Shown in pieces: positions 1 through 8,403 of a stretch of DNA of 19,410 nucleotides (positions are counted from its first letter, which is position 1; each line of letters begins with the position of its first letter). Below the pieces are notes generated by a model. The model did not search any database. It saw nothing but the letters and a program-made list of their open reading frames with translations, and was not told where the DNA came from. Position numbers and translations under genes: made by a program. Source of the stretch: an uncultured Eubacteriales bacterium (GTDB taxonomy: Bacteria > Bacillota > Clostridia > Oscillospirales > CAG-272); contig CAJKPX010000038.1 in NCBI GenBank assembly GCA_905201895.1, forward strand, positions 1-19,410. The letters are read 5' to 3'.

Positions 1-24
1 GAGGGCTACGCGCCCTCCACCGCG

Positions 25-44
25 CCGCCTTTTGAAAAAGGCGG
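25..44. repeat. Short inverted repeat with TTTTGAAAAA core
   Basis: Nine-base arms CCGCCTTTT and AAAAGGCGG flank a two-base centre. Read on the minus strand, the surroundings (AAAGTTTTCGCCCGCC, then TTTTTCAAAA, then GGCGG) have the same layout as the inverted repeat at 11989-12020, suggesting two members of a dispersed intergenic repeat family. It lies about 90 bases past the pyrB stop. No gene is visible in bases 1-135. Confidence 0.55.
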
Positions 45-96
45 GCGAAAACTTTTGGCGAGCGGGCGAAATCTGTTTGTTTGGTCTATAGTCTGA

Positions 97-125
97 TGGG
101 AGCGTACCTCAGAGGCACGCTCCCA
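97..125. other. Strong hairpin just downstream of pyrB
   Basis: The arms TGGGAGCGT and ACGCTCCCA form a 9-bp perfect stem around an 11-base loop, 10 bases after the pyrB stop codon. Its position suggests an operon-end structure that terminates or protects the mRNA 3' end. There is no T-tract on either side, so it is not a classical intrinsic terminator. Confidence 0.5.
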
Positions 126-135
126 TACAAAAGGC

Positions 136-1233
136 TTATTCCATTCTTTGCTTTGCTTCACAATAGAGGCAACGGCAAATGCCTGCTTCGGGAACGATGA
201 GACGGAACACCTGATCGAGCTCCTGCTCAACGCTCGTGATGCAACGGCGATTCTGGCAAACCAAGCGGTTGACGATGCGCTCAAAGCCGTCGTTCTCCTC
301 AACAGGCGCAGGATTTTGTGCAGCCTCCTCAAGCAGCTTGAGGATGAGTGCCATGCGCATGTATTTTCCATTTGCAACCTGTCGGAAATAGCAAGCTCTG
401 GGATCGTTGTCGATCTTCACGCTGATCTCGTTCACACGGGGCAGCGGATGCAGGATCGCAAGATCGCTCTTTGCAAGCTCAAGCTTCTCGGGAGTGAGGA
501 TGTAGCTATCCTTGAGACGCAGGTAATCATCCTGAATCGCAAAGCGCTCACCCTGAATACGCGTCATGTAAAGAATATCAAGCTCGGGAAGTGCCGCCTC
601 AAGATCGGCGGTCTCCACACACTCCATCGTGCTCTTTTCGATGATCTCCTTGGTGATGTAGCTCGGAATTTTAAGCTCCTCGGGGGAGATCAGCACAAGT
701 CGAATTCCCGTATAGCGCGAGAGCGCCGAAATCAGTGAGTGAACGGTGCGTCCGTATTTGAGATCACCGCAAAAGCCAACCGTGAGATCGTGCAAACGTC
801 CCTTTTCGCGGCAGATGGTAAAGAGATCGGTGAGCGTTTGCGTGGGGTGGCTGTGTCCACCGTCACCCGCATTGATCACGGGAACGGTTGCATTGCGCGA
901 CGCCACGTAGGGTGCGCCCTCCTTGGGATGGCGCATGGCAATGATATCGGCATAGCAGCTGATCACCTTTGCGGTGTCTGCCACGCTCTCGCCCTTTGCC
1001 GCGGAGGACGAGCTCGCCTCCGAAAATCCGATCACGCTGCCGCCCAGCTCGAGCATTGCTGCCTCAAAGCTCAGGCGTGTGCGCGTGGAGGGCTCGAAAA
1101 AGAGGGTTGCCAGCTTTTTTCCGTGACACGCGTCGGCATAGCTTGCAGGGTTTGCAATGATGTCGGCGGCGGTGTCCATCAAGCGGTCCAGCTCCTCCGT
1201 GGAAAAATCCAAAATATCAATCAGACTTCTCAT
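136..1233 (-). CDS. pyrB: Aspartate carbamoyltransferase with fused PyrI-type zinc domain
   Basis: This enzyme joins carbamoyl phosphate and L-aspartate to give N-carbamoyl-L-aspartate, the committed step of pyrimidine synthesis. The 365-residue product has the carbamoyl-phosphate loop FEPSTRTRLSFE at 46-57, GHSHPTQT at 126-133 and HPLPR at 262-266. Catalytic PyrB chains are normally about 305-310 residues. Here a further 55-60 residues carry C326-x4-C331-x23-C355-x2-C358, which is the zinc-cysteine spacing of the E. coli regulatory chain PyrI. The N-terminal nucleotide-binding half of PyrI is absent. The zinc domain is what docks regulatory to catalytic chains in E. coli, so here it may help assembly without CTP/ATP control (inference). 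The ATG is preceded by GGAGAG at a suitable distance. It is the last gene of the pyr operon. Confidence 0.95.
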   Translation of the reverse strand: MRSLIDILDFSTEELDRLMDTAADIIANPASYADACHGKKLATLFFEPSTRTRLSFEAAMLELGGSVIGFSEASSSSAAKGESVADTAKVISCYADIIAMRHPKEGAPYVASRNATVPVINAGDGGHSHPTQTLTDLFTICREKGRLHDLTVGFCGDLKYGRTVHSLISALSRYTGIRLVLISPEELKIPSYITKEIIEKSTMECVETADLEAALPELDILYMTRIQGERFAIQDDYLRLKDSYILTPEKLELAKSDLAILHPLPRVNEISVKIDNDPRACYFRQVANGKYMRMALILKLLEEAAQNPAPVEENDGFERIVNRLVCQNRRCITSVEQELDQVFRLIVPEAGICRCLYCEAKQRME

Positions 1234-1269
1234 GAAGATTCTCTCCGTTCGGTTAGAATGGGGCGCGGC

Positions 1270-1926
1270 TCACGCCTTTGCGCCGTTGACTGCAAGATAA
1301 TTTTTGATACGGGTTACGTTTTCCTCGTTCTTGGGGTCTGCCTCAAGATACTCGATGATGTCGTAAACATCGACGATGGAATATACCGGGAAGCCAAACT
1401 GCTCCTCGATCTCCTGCATGGCACCCTTCTCGGTCTGTCCCTTTTCCTTGCGGTCGACCATGATAAAGGTTGCGCAAACCTTCACACCCTCCAGGTGGGA
1501 AAGAATCTCCATGCTCTCGCGGATCGCGGTGCCTGCCGTGATCACGTCCTCGATGATCACAATCTCCTCGCCGGCGGTCGGAACGTAGCCAACAAATACG
1601 CCACCCTCACCGTGGTCCTTTACCTCCTTGCGGTTGAAGAAGAACGGAACGTTGAGGTCCTTCTTGGAAAGCGCCACAGCCGCCGAAACGGCAAGCGAAA
1701 TGCCCTTGTAGGCAGGTCCGTAGAGCACCGTCTTTTTTGCACCGAGCTTATCGAAATAAGCCTTTGCGTAAAACTCACCGAGCTTTGCAATATCGTCGCC
1801 GGTTTTGATCATGCCCGCGTTGATGAAATACGGAATCTTTCTGCCGCTCTTTGCGGTGAAATCACCGAACTTGAGCACGCCCGCACCCTCCAGAAATTCA
1901 ATAAACTCTCTCTTATATGCTTCCAT
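1270..1926 (-). CDS. pyrE: Orotate phosphoribosyltransferase
   Basis: It transfers phosphoribose from PRPP to orotate to form OMP, the fifth step of UMP synthesis, in the cytoplasm. The product is 218 residues, normal for the family. The PRPP-binding motif IIEDVITAGTA lies near residues 124-134, and KFGDFTAKSGRKIPYFINAG near the N terminus is typical of the substrate-binding region. The ATG at 1926 sits about 10 bases after an AAGGAG site. A GTG two codons upstream (1932) is only 4 bases from the same site and is the less likely start. The gene lies 36 bases upstream of pyrB and is transcribed with it. Confidence 0.95.
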   Translation of the reverse strand: MEAYKREFIEFLEGAGVLKFGDFTAKSGRKIPYFINAGMIKTGDDIAKLGEFYAKAYFDKLGAKKTVLYGPAYKGISLAVSAAVALSKKDLNVPFFFNRKEVKDHGEGGVFVGYVPTAGEEIVIIEDVITAGTAIRESMEILSHLEGVKVCATFIMVDRKEKGQTEKGAMQEIEEQFGFPVYSIVDVYDIIEYLEADPKNEENVTRIKNYLAVNGAKA

Positions 1927-1968
1927 TTTCACAGTTCTCCTTTATTTTTTCAGTCTCAAGCCGAGCGT

Positions 1969-2667
1969 TCAGTCAACAAACTCGGCAACGCAGCGCTCGT
2001 AAGCGGCAACGGGATCCTCGGCAGCGGTGATCGGTCTGCCAACCACAATGTAGTCCGAACCGATGCGTTTAGCCTCTGCGGGGGTCATCACACGCTTCTG
2101 GTCACCGATTTCACCGTCTGCAAAGCGAACACCGGGGGTTACGGTGAGGAACTTCTCGCCGCAACGCTCGTGCACCTTGCCTGCCTCCAGGGGCGAGCAA
2201 ACCACGCCGTCGAGTCCTGCGAGCTTTGCGTTACTTGCATAGTGCATCACAACGTCTGCGATCGGCTCACGGATGAGCAGGTCTCGCTCCATGCTCTCCT
2301 GGTCGGTGGAGGTGAGCTGCGTGACCGCAATGAGCAGCGGACGGGTGCCGTCGGGACGGGTAAGTCCCTCAATCGCGCCCTCCATCATGCGAACCGTGCC
2401 TGCCGCATGCAGGTTGGTCATATCAACGTCCAGACGCGACAGAACCGCCATCGACTTCTTAACGGTGTTGGGGATATCGTGCAGCTTCAGGTCGAGAAAG
2501 ATCTTGTGTCCGCGCTTTTTGATCTCGCGAACGATCGAGGGTCCCTCTGCGTAGTAAAGCTCCATACCAATCTTCACGAAGGGCTTTCTACCCGTGAAGC
2601 GATCGAGAAATGCAAATGTTTTTTCCGCGCTGTCAAAGTCACACGCGATGATTACGTCTTTTCCCAT
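1969..2667 (-). CDS. pyrF: Orotidine 5'-phosphate decarboxylase
   Basis: It decarboxylates OMP to UMP, the last step of the de novo pathway. The 232-residue TIM-barrel protein shows the catalytic D-x-K-x-x-D signature as LDLKLHDIPNT (Asp59, Lys61, Asp64). The phosphate-binding end VTPGVRF, followed by YIVVGRPI, lies near the C terminus. The ATG at 2667 has an AAGGAG about 7 bases upstream. An in-frame TTG at 2691 would add eight residues but has no ribosome binding site of its own. The gene follows the hydrolase by 24 bases and precedes pyrE by 42 bases. Confidence 0.95.
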   Translation of the reverse strand: MGKDVIIACDFDSAEKTFAFLDRFTGRKPFVKIGMELYYAEGPSIVREIKKRGHKIFLDLKLHDIPNTVKKSMAVLSRLDVDMTNLHAAGTVRMMEGAIEGLTRPDGTRPLLIAVTQLTSTDQESMERDLLIREPIADVVMHYASNAKLAGLDGVVCSPLEAGKVHERCGEKFLTVTPGVRFADGEIGDQKRVMTPAEAKRIGSDYIVVGRPITAAEDPVAAYERCVAEFVD

Positions 2668-2691
2668 TGTAAGCTCCTTTATATTTACCAA

Positions 2692-3516
2692 TTATTTTTC
2701 GGAATTTGAAATATTCTCCGCCCACTGTGCCGCCATGCGCACCCATTCGGAGAACGCGGGATGCACGAATTCAGGATGCCCGTGCCAGGTAATTTTGTTA
2801 CCGAGCCCCGCACCGTGCGGAATGTGAGAGAAAATATGCATGTCAAAGTCAACGCCCGCCTCGGCATACGCCTGTGCGAGCACGAAGGAATTGCGAACGT
2901 TCACGATCTGATCGTGTTGAGAATGCACGATGAACGCAGGCGCGCTGTCGGCATCCACATGCCGCTCCAAGCTCACGCGATCGCATTGCTCCTCGGTCGG
3001 CTCGTCGGTGCACCAAAGATTTTTGATCGACCCGAGGTGTGCGATCTCGGGGTCTGCGGAAACCACGGGATAGATCGGCATGATCCCCTTGGGCTTATTA
3101 TAGCCATAGGGCATATCGACCGCCTCATAGATCTCGGGCAGCTTCCAGAGAATACCCGCCGACGCGCAGAGATGTCCACCCGCAGAAAAGCCGACCGCAA
3201 AGAGCTGCTCGGGATCGAGGTCATACTCCTTTGCGTTGTCCTTGATGTGCTTGATCGCCAGTGCGACCTCAATCAACTGCTGCGGAAACGGCGCCTTGCG
3301 GTCAACCGAATAATGCAGAACGAATGCGTTGTAGCCGTATGGCATGAACGCCATTGCGATCGGCTCACCCTCGCGGTCGGAGCAAACGTTGCGATAGCCG
3401 CCGCCGGGGATCACGAGGATCGCGCGGCGAGTGAAATCACGGATCGGATCGGCAACGTAGGTGTCAAGATAGACGTCCTCCCTACCCTCGATCAGATAAA
3501 TGCGTTCAAATTTCAT
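2692..3516 (-). CDS. Alpha/beta hydrolase (esterase/lipase family) inside the pyr operon
   Basis: The 274-residue protein has an alpha/beta-hydrolase fold of the BD-FAE/Aes-like esterase kind. The oxyanion-hole motif is PGGGY at about 37-41. The nucleophile elbow is GFSAGGH (Ser111), and the likely remaining triad residues are Asp202 in HSQHDQIV and His234 in IPHGAGL. There is no signal peptide, so it is cytoplasmic. It lies between pyrD (13 bases away) and pyrF (24 bases away) on the same strand, so it is almost certainly co-transcribed. A hydrolase here is not part of the standard pathway and its substrate cannot be read from sequence. It could be an unrelated carbohydrate esterase that joined the operon. 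The start ATG follows a moderate AAGGGCGG site. Confidence 0.85.
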   Translation of the reverse strand: MKFERIYLIEGREDVYLDTYVADPIRDFTRRAILVIPGGGYRNVCSDREGEPIAMAFMPYGYNAFVLHYSVDRKAPFPQQLIEVALAIKHIKDNAKEYDLDPEQLFAVGFSAGGHLCASAGILWKLPEIYEAVDMPYGYNKPKGIMPIYPVVSADPEIAHLGSIKNLWCTDEPTEEQCDRVSLERHVDADSAPAFIVHSQHDQIVNVRNSFVLAQAYAEAGVDFDMHIFSHIPHGAGLGNKITWHGHPEFVHPAFSEWVRMAAQWAENISNSEK

Positions 3517-3529
3517 ACCGCACCGCCCT

Positions 3530-4438
3530 TCACGCCTGACCGATGATCTCGGAAAGCGAACGGATGCCGTATTTTTCCATCACGCGAGGCAGATCGTTTA
3601 CGATATCGCGCGAAGCGTAAGGATTGACCAGATTTGCCGCTCCAACCTCTACTGCGGTGGCACCTGCGAGCATCAGCTCGATGACGTCCTCAGCGGTGGT
3701 AACACCGCCCATGCCGACCACGGGAACCTTGACCGCGTGTGCGACCTGGTAGACCATGCGAACCGCCACGGGAAAGATCGCGGAGCCCGAAAAGCCGCCC
3801 ATCTTGTTGGCGATCACGGGGCGCTTGGTGCGCAGGTCAATGCGCATGCCGAGCAGCGTGTTGATCAGGCTGATGCCGTCCGCGCCCGCCTCCTCGCACG
3901 CCTTTGCAATGCTCACGATGTCGGTGACGTTCGGGGAAAGCTTGATCAGAACAGGTTTTTTCGTCACGCGCTTAACTGCTGCCGTGACCTCAGCAGCTGC
4001 TTCGGGAGACGTGCCGAAGCTCATGCCGCCGCCGTGCACGTTGGGGCAGCTGACGTTGACCTCAAGCCAACCCACCTGCTCGCAGGCGTCGAGTCTCTCG
4101 CAGGTTTTTGCGTAGTCCTCCACCGAAAATCCGCTGACGTTTGCCATCACGGGCTTGTGGAAGCATTTTGCAAGCTTGGGGAGTTCCTCACAGATCACCT
4201 TGTCCACACCGGGGTTCTGGAGCCCCACGGCGTTGATCATGCCCGCGGTGCACTCGGCGATACGCGGCGTGGGATTGCCAAAGCGAGGCTCGATCGTGGT
4301 GCCCTTGAACGAGAAGGTTCCGAGGCAGTTGATATCGTAGAGCTCGGCAAACTCATAGCCGTAGCCAAATGTGCCGCTTGCGGGAATGATGGGGTTATCG
4401 AGCTCGATGCCGCAAAGATTGACCTTCATTTCTGCCAT
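3530..4438 (-). CDS. pyrD: Dihydroorotate dehydrogenase, class 1B catalytic subunit
   Basis: It oxidises dihydroorotate to orotate with FMN and, in class 1B, passes electrons to PyrK and NAD+. The 302-residue TIM-barrel shows the FMN-contact segment FSFKGTT at 43-48 and the catalytic cysteine of class 1 in NVSCPNVHGGG (Cys131). MGGVTTAEDVIELMLAGATA near the C terminus is the phosphate-binding region. The length and the adjacent pyrK support class 1B rather than the membrane-bound class 2. The first 13 bases overlap the end of pyrK, consistent with translational coupling. An AAAGGAGGAG site precedes the ATG. Confidence 0.96.
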   Translation of the reverse strand: MAEMKVNLCGIELDNPIIPASGTFGYGYEFAELYDINCLGTFSFKGTTIEPRFGNPTPRIAECTAGMINAVGLQNPGVDKVICEELPKLAKCFHKPVMANVSGFSVEDYAKTCERLDACEQVGWLEVNVSCPNVHGGGMSFGTSPEAAAEVTAAVKRVTKKPVLIKLSPNVTDIVSIAKACEEAGADGISLINTLLGMRIDLRTKRPVIANKMGGFSGSAIFPVAVRMVYQVAHAVKVPVVGMGGVTTAEDVIELMLAGATAVEVGAANLVNPYASRDIVNDLPRVMEKYGIRSLSEIIGQA

Positions 4439-5163
4439 AAGATCTCCTCCTTTCGCATCACGGGGCCGTCCTTGCAGATACGCTTATATCCCGTGAGCGT
4501 TTTGCAGGAGCATCCCATGCATGCGCCAAAGCCGCATCCCATGCGCTCCTCAAAGCTGAGCTGTCCGCTCGTGACGGACGTATTCCAAACGGCGCGGAGC
4601 ATCGGCTCGGGACCGCAGGTATAGAAATATGTATAGTCGGTATTTTTCATCACGTCGGTCACAAAGCCCTTCGTGCCATAGGAGCCGTCCACCGTGGTCA
4701 CGGTGACGTTAGCGCCGAGCGCGCGGAATTCATCCTCGTAGAAAATCTCATCCTTGGTGTTAAAGCCGAGGATCACCGACACCTGCTTGCCCTGTGCCAC
4801 AAGCTCCTTTGCAAGCAGATACATGGGAGGCACGCCAACGCCGCCGCCGAGCAGCAGGGGGCGATCGCCCGCCTCGGAAAGATCATAGCCGTTGCCGAGC
4901 CCCGTGAGAATATCGAGCTGCTCGCCCGCCGTCATGCGGCTCATCTGCTCGGTGCCCTTTCCCACAACCTTATAAACCAGCGTGAGAACACCCTCGGTCC
5001 TATCGCAGACCGAGATCGGTCTGCGCAGGTAGAGTCCGTCGAGCAGAATATTGACAAACTGCCCCGATGCGGTGACGTCGGAGGTGTCACCCTCGAGCAC
5101 CATGCGGAAAACGCTTGCCGTGAGCGCCACGTTTTCCCTGATCGTAAAAATTCCCTGTTTCAT
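4426..5163 (-). CDS. pyrK: Dihydroorotate dehydrogenase electron-transfer subunit
   Basis: This FAD and [2Fe-2S] protein moves electrons from the FMN of PyrD to NAD+ in the class 1B dehydrogenase heterotetramer. In its 245 residues, RRPISVCD at 48-54 is the FAD-binding motif and LLGGGVGVPP at about 104-113 is the NAD-binding glycine motif. TCGPEPML at 182-189 is typical of this ferredoxin-reductase family. The C-terminal cysteines C210-x4-C215-x2-C218-x11-C230 fit the cluster ligands. It starts 9 bases after the carB stop with an AAGGAGAG site, and its 3' end overlaps pyrD. Confidence 0.96.
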   Translation of the reverse strand: MKQGIFTIRENVALTASVFRMVLEGDTSDVTASGQFVNILLDGLYLRRPISVCDRTEGVLTLVYKVVGKGTEQMSRMTAGEQLDILTGLGNGYDLSEAGDRPLLLGGGVGVPPMYLLAKELVAQGKQVSVILGFNTKDEIFYEDEFRALGANVTVTTVDGSYGTKGFVTDVMKNTDYTYFYTCGPEPMLRAVWNTSVTSGQLSFEERMGCGFGACMGCSCKTLTGYKRICKDGPVMRKEEILWQK

Positions 5164-5172
5164 GTTCTCTCC

Positions 5173-8100
5173 TTATGCGTCGATGGTGGAGATGCAGAGC
5201 GTGGTCTCCTCCAGAACGTCAAGCAGAACGCGAACCGTGTCGAGCGAGGTGAACATGGTCACGTTGCTCTCGGTTGCATATTTGCGGATCTTCACGCCGT
5301 CATGTGCCGTGCCGATGTGGCTCACGTCGCTGGTGTTGATAACGTAGGCGATATGACCCTGGCGGATCGCGTCCCAGATCTCATCGCTATCCTCCTCGAT
5401 CTTCTTGAGCACGTGCGTGCGGATACCGTTCTGCTTGAGGAAGCTTGCCGTTCCCGAGGTTGCCTCGATGTTGAAGCCGAGGTTATAGAAGCGGCGGATC
5501 AGAGGCAGCGCCTCCTCCTTATCCTTGTCGGCAATGGTTGCAAACACCGTGCCGTAGTTCTGCAGGTGCATGCCCGATGCCTGAAGCGCCTTGTAGAGCG
5601 CGCGGTTGAGCTTATCGTCATAGCCGATCGCCTCACCCGTGGACTTCATCTCGGGCGAGAGGTATGCGTCCAGACCGCGGATCTTGTTGAACGAGAATAC
5701 GGGAACCTTAACGTACCAGCGCTTCTTCTCCTCGGGATAGAGATCGAAGATGCCCTGCTCCTTGAGGCTCTTGCCAAGGATCACCTCGGTGGCAATATCT
5801 GCCAGGCTGTATCCGGTTGCCTTGGAGAGGAAGGGTACGGTGCGCGAGGAGCGCGGGTTGACCTCGATGATGAACACCTGCTCGTTCTTGTCAACGATGA
5901 ACTGAATATTGTAAAGTCCCACGATACCGATGCCGAGTCCGAGCTTCTTTGCGTACTGCAGGATGGTGCCCTTGACCTTGTCGGAAATGCTGAACGTGGG
6001 GTAAACGCTGATCGAGTCGCCCGAGTGGATACCCGTGCGCTCTACCAGCTCCATGATGCCGGGGATAAAGACGTCGCGTCCGTCGCAGATCGCGTCGACC
6101 TCAACCTCCTTACCGATGATATACTTATCAACCAGAACAGGCTTGTCCTCGTCGATCTCAACGGCGGTTTTGAGGTAGTGGCGCAGCTGGGTCTCGTTTG
6201 CAACGATCTGCATTGCTCTGCCGCCGAGCACGAAGCTGGGACGAACCAGAACAGGATAGCCGATACGCTCGGCTGCCTTCAAGCCGTCCTCGATCTTGGT
6301 AACCGCCTGACCCTCGGGTTGCGGAATGTTGAGCTCGCGGAGCACCTTTTCAAACAGGTCGCGGTTCTCGGCACGGTCGATCGCGGCGCAGTCGGTGCCA
6401 ACGATCTTAACGCCGCGCTTCATCAGCGGCTCTGCGAGATTGATCGCGGTCTGACCGCCAAGCGACGCCACAACGCCCTCGGGCTGCTCAAAGTCGATGA
6501 TGTTCATCACATCCTCGGGCGTGAGCGGCTCGAAATAGAGCTTGTCTGCGGTGGTGTAGTCGGTCGAAACGGTTTCGGGGTTGTTGTTGATGATGATCGC
6601 CTCGTACTCTGCCTTTTTGATGGTCTGCACGGCATGAACGGTGGAATAGTCGAATTCCACGCCCTGACCGATGCGGATCGGTCCCGCACCAAGTACCACG
6701 ATCTTTTTCTTATCGGTGAGGCGCGATGCGTTCTCACCCGTATAGGAGGAATAGAGATATGCGATATATTTGCCGGTATGCAGGGTGTCAACCATTTTGA
6801 AGATCGGCTTGAGTCCGAGCGTCTTGCGCATCTCGTAAACGTTGATCTCGTCGCAGCCCCAGAGTCTCGAGATAAACTTATCCGAGAAGCCCATGATCTT
6901 GGCAGCGCGGAGAACGTCGGCATCGTTCTTGTTTGCCGCGAGCTCCTTTTCCATGTCGGCAATTCTCTTGAGCGACTCAAGGAACAAGAGGGTGATCTTG
7001 GTGATCTCATGCAAACGGTCCAGACTCATACCGCGGCGGATCAGCTCGGTGACAGCGTAAATATTATCGTCCTTTGCCTCGCCCAAGTAAGAAACCAGCT
7101 CGTCCTCGGTCATGGTGTCAAACTTTACGTGGTGGAAATGGCACACGCCGGTTTCGAGCGAGCGAACCGACTTGAGGAAGCACTCGTCGAGCGTTGAGCC
7201 AATGCCCATGACCTCGCCCGTTGCCTTCATCTGCGTGCCGAGCGTGTTGGGCGCGGAGGTGAACTTATCGAACGGGAAGCGCGGGAACTTTGCAACGATA
7301 TAATCGAGGTTGGGCTCCATTGCAGCGGTTCCGCCCGCAACGGGAATCTCCTCTAGCGCCATACCAACGGCGATCTTTGCAGTCACGCGAGCGATCGGGT
7401 AGCCGCTCGCCTTGGAAGCCAGAGCCGAGGAACGCGAAACGCGGGGGTTGACCTCGATGAGGAAGTATTCGCTCGATTCGGGGTTGAGTGCGAACTGCAC
7501 GTTGCAGCCGCCCTCGATCTTGAGCTCCTTGATGATCTTGATCGCACTGTCATTGAGCATCTTGAGATCGTGGTCGTTCAGCGAAAGAATGGGCGCAACA
7601 ACGATCGAGTCGCCCGTGTGTACGCCAACGGGGTCAACGTTCTCCATGCCGCAAATGGTGATGGCATGGTCGTTGGAGTCACGCATAACCTCAAATTCGA
7701 TCTCCTTGTAGCCCTTCACGCTCTTCTCGATCAGAACCTGATGAACGGGTGAGAGCTTGAATGCGTTTCTGCCGATCTCAATCAGCTCCGCCTCGTTGTA
7801 GGCAAAGCCGCCGCCCGTACCTCCGAGCGTGAAGGCGGGACGCAGAACAACGGGATAGCCGATGCGGGCAGCCGCCTCTCTTGCCTGCTCGAGATCGTAG
7901 GTGATCTCGGAGGGGATGGTGGGCTCACCGATCGACTGGCAAAGCTCCTTGAAGAGCTCGCGGTCCTCGGCGCGCTCGATCGACTCACTGCTCGTTCCGA
8001 GCAGCTCTACGCGGCACTCGCGAAGAATGCCCTTCTTCTCCAGCTGCATCGCCAGATTGAGTCCGGTCTGACCGCCGATACCCGGCAGAATCGCGTCGGG

Positions 8101-8346
8101 GCGCTCGTAGCGCAGAATCTTCGCGATATATTCGAGCGTCAGGGGCTCCATGTAAACCTTGTCCGCAATGGTGGTGTCGGTCATGATCGTTGCGGGGTTA
8201 GAGTTCACGAGCACAACCTCGTAGCCCTCCTCCTTGAGCGCCAAACACGCCTGCGTGCCCGCGTAGTCAAACTCCGCCGCCTGACCGATGATGATCGGTC
8301 CCGATCCGATGATCAGAATTTTCTTCAGGTCTGTTCTCTTTGCCAT
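5173..8346 (-). CDS. carB: Carbamoyl phosphate synthetase large subunit
   Basis: It makes carbamoyl phosphate from bicarbonate, ammonia and two ATP, with ammonia normally supplied by the CarA glutaminase. The 1057-residue product is full length. The N-terminal half begins KKILIIGSGPIIIGQAAEFD and the second half repeats the layout at KKIVVLGAGPIRIGQGVEFD, so both ATP-grasp halves are present. A C-terminal methylglyoxal-synthase-like regulatory domain follows from about residue 930, including the phosphate-loop-like TSGTASFL. Key ATP-grasp segments such as FALNPESSEYFLIEVNPR and FIIEVNPRSSRT are intact. The ATG is about 10 bases after GGGAGG. carA does not lie next to it, unlike in most operons that carry carB. 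Confidence 0.97.
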   Translation of the reverse strand: MAKRTDLKKILIIGSGPIIIGQAAEFDYAGTQACLALKEEGYEVVLVNSNPATIMTDTTIADKVYMEPLTLEYIAKILRYERPDAILPGIGGQTGLNLAMQLEKKGILRECRVELLGTSSESIERAEDRELFKELCQSIGEPTIPSEITYDLEQAREAAARIGYPVVLRPAFTLGGTGGGFAYNEAELIEIGRNAFKLSPVHQVLIEKSVKGYKEIEFEVMRDSNDHAITICGMENVDPVGVHTGDSIVVAPILSLNDHDLKMLNDSAIKIIKELKIEGGCNVQFALNPESSEYFLIEVNPRVSRSSALASKASGYPIARVTAKIAVGMALEEIPVAGGTAAMEPNLDYIVAKFPRFPFDKFTSAPNTLGTQMKATGEVMGIGSTLDECFLKSVRSLETGVCHFHHVKFDTMTEDELVSYLGEAKDDNIYAVTELIRRGMSLDRLHEITKITLLFLESLKRIADMEKELAANKNDADVLRAAKIMGFSDKFISRLWGCDEINVYEMRKTLGLKPIFKMVDTLHTGKYIAYLYSSYTGENASRLTDKKKIVVLGAGPIRIGQGVEFDYSTVHAVQTIKKAEYEAIIINNNPETVSTDYTTADKLYFEPLTPEDVMNIIDFEQPEGVVASLGGQTAINLAEPLMKRGVKIVGTDCAAIDRAENRDLFEKVLRELNIPQPEGQAVTKIEDGLKAAERIGYPVLVRPSFVLGGRAMQIVANETQLRHYLKTAVEIDEDKPVLVDKYIIGKEVEVDAICDGRDVFIPGIMELVERTGIHSGDSISVYPTFSISDKVKGTILQYAKKLGLGIGIVGLYNIQFIVDKNEQVFIIEVNPRSSRTVPFLSKATGYSLADIATEVILGKSLKEQGIFDLYPEEKKRWYVKVPVFSFNKIRGLDAYLSPEMKSTGEAIGYDDKLNRALYKALQASGMHLQNYGTVFATIADKDKEEALPLIRRFYNLGFNIEATSGTASFLKQNGIRTHVLKKIEEDSDEIWDAIRQGHIAYVINTSDVSHIGTAHDGVKIRKYATESNVTMFTSLDTVRVLLDVLEETTLCISTIDA

Positions 8347-8403
8347 TTTTGATTGCCTCCCGAATTTTATATGAAAATTATTATAAACAACTGAATGCCA
8401 TGC

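Noticed and set aside
97..125. Intrinsic terminator for pyrB
   Set aside because: The stem is strong, but no T-run follows on the minus strand, so it is listed only as a hairpin.
739..2709. Long plus-strand open frame of 656 codons
   Set aside because: It runs antisense to pyrB, pyrE and pyrF, which have clear family motifs and ribosome binding sites; its translation resembles no family and is an effect of GC-rich codon use.
8347..8403. Separate promoter for carB
   Set aside because: A TATAAT-like box is present in the gap, but I find no convincing -35 at the right distance, and the operon layout does not need it.
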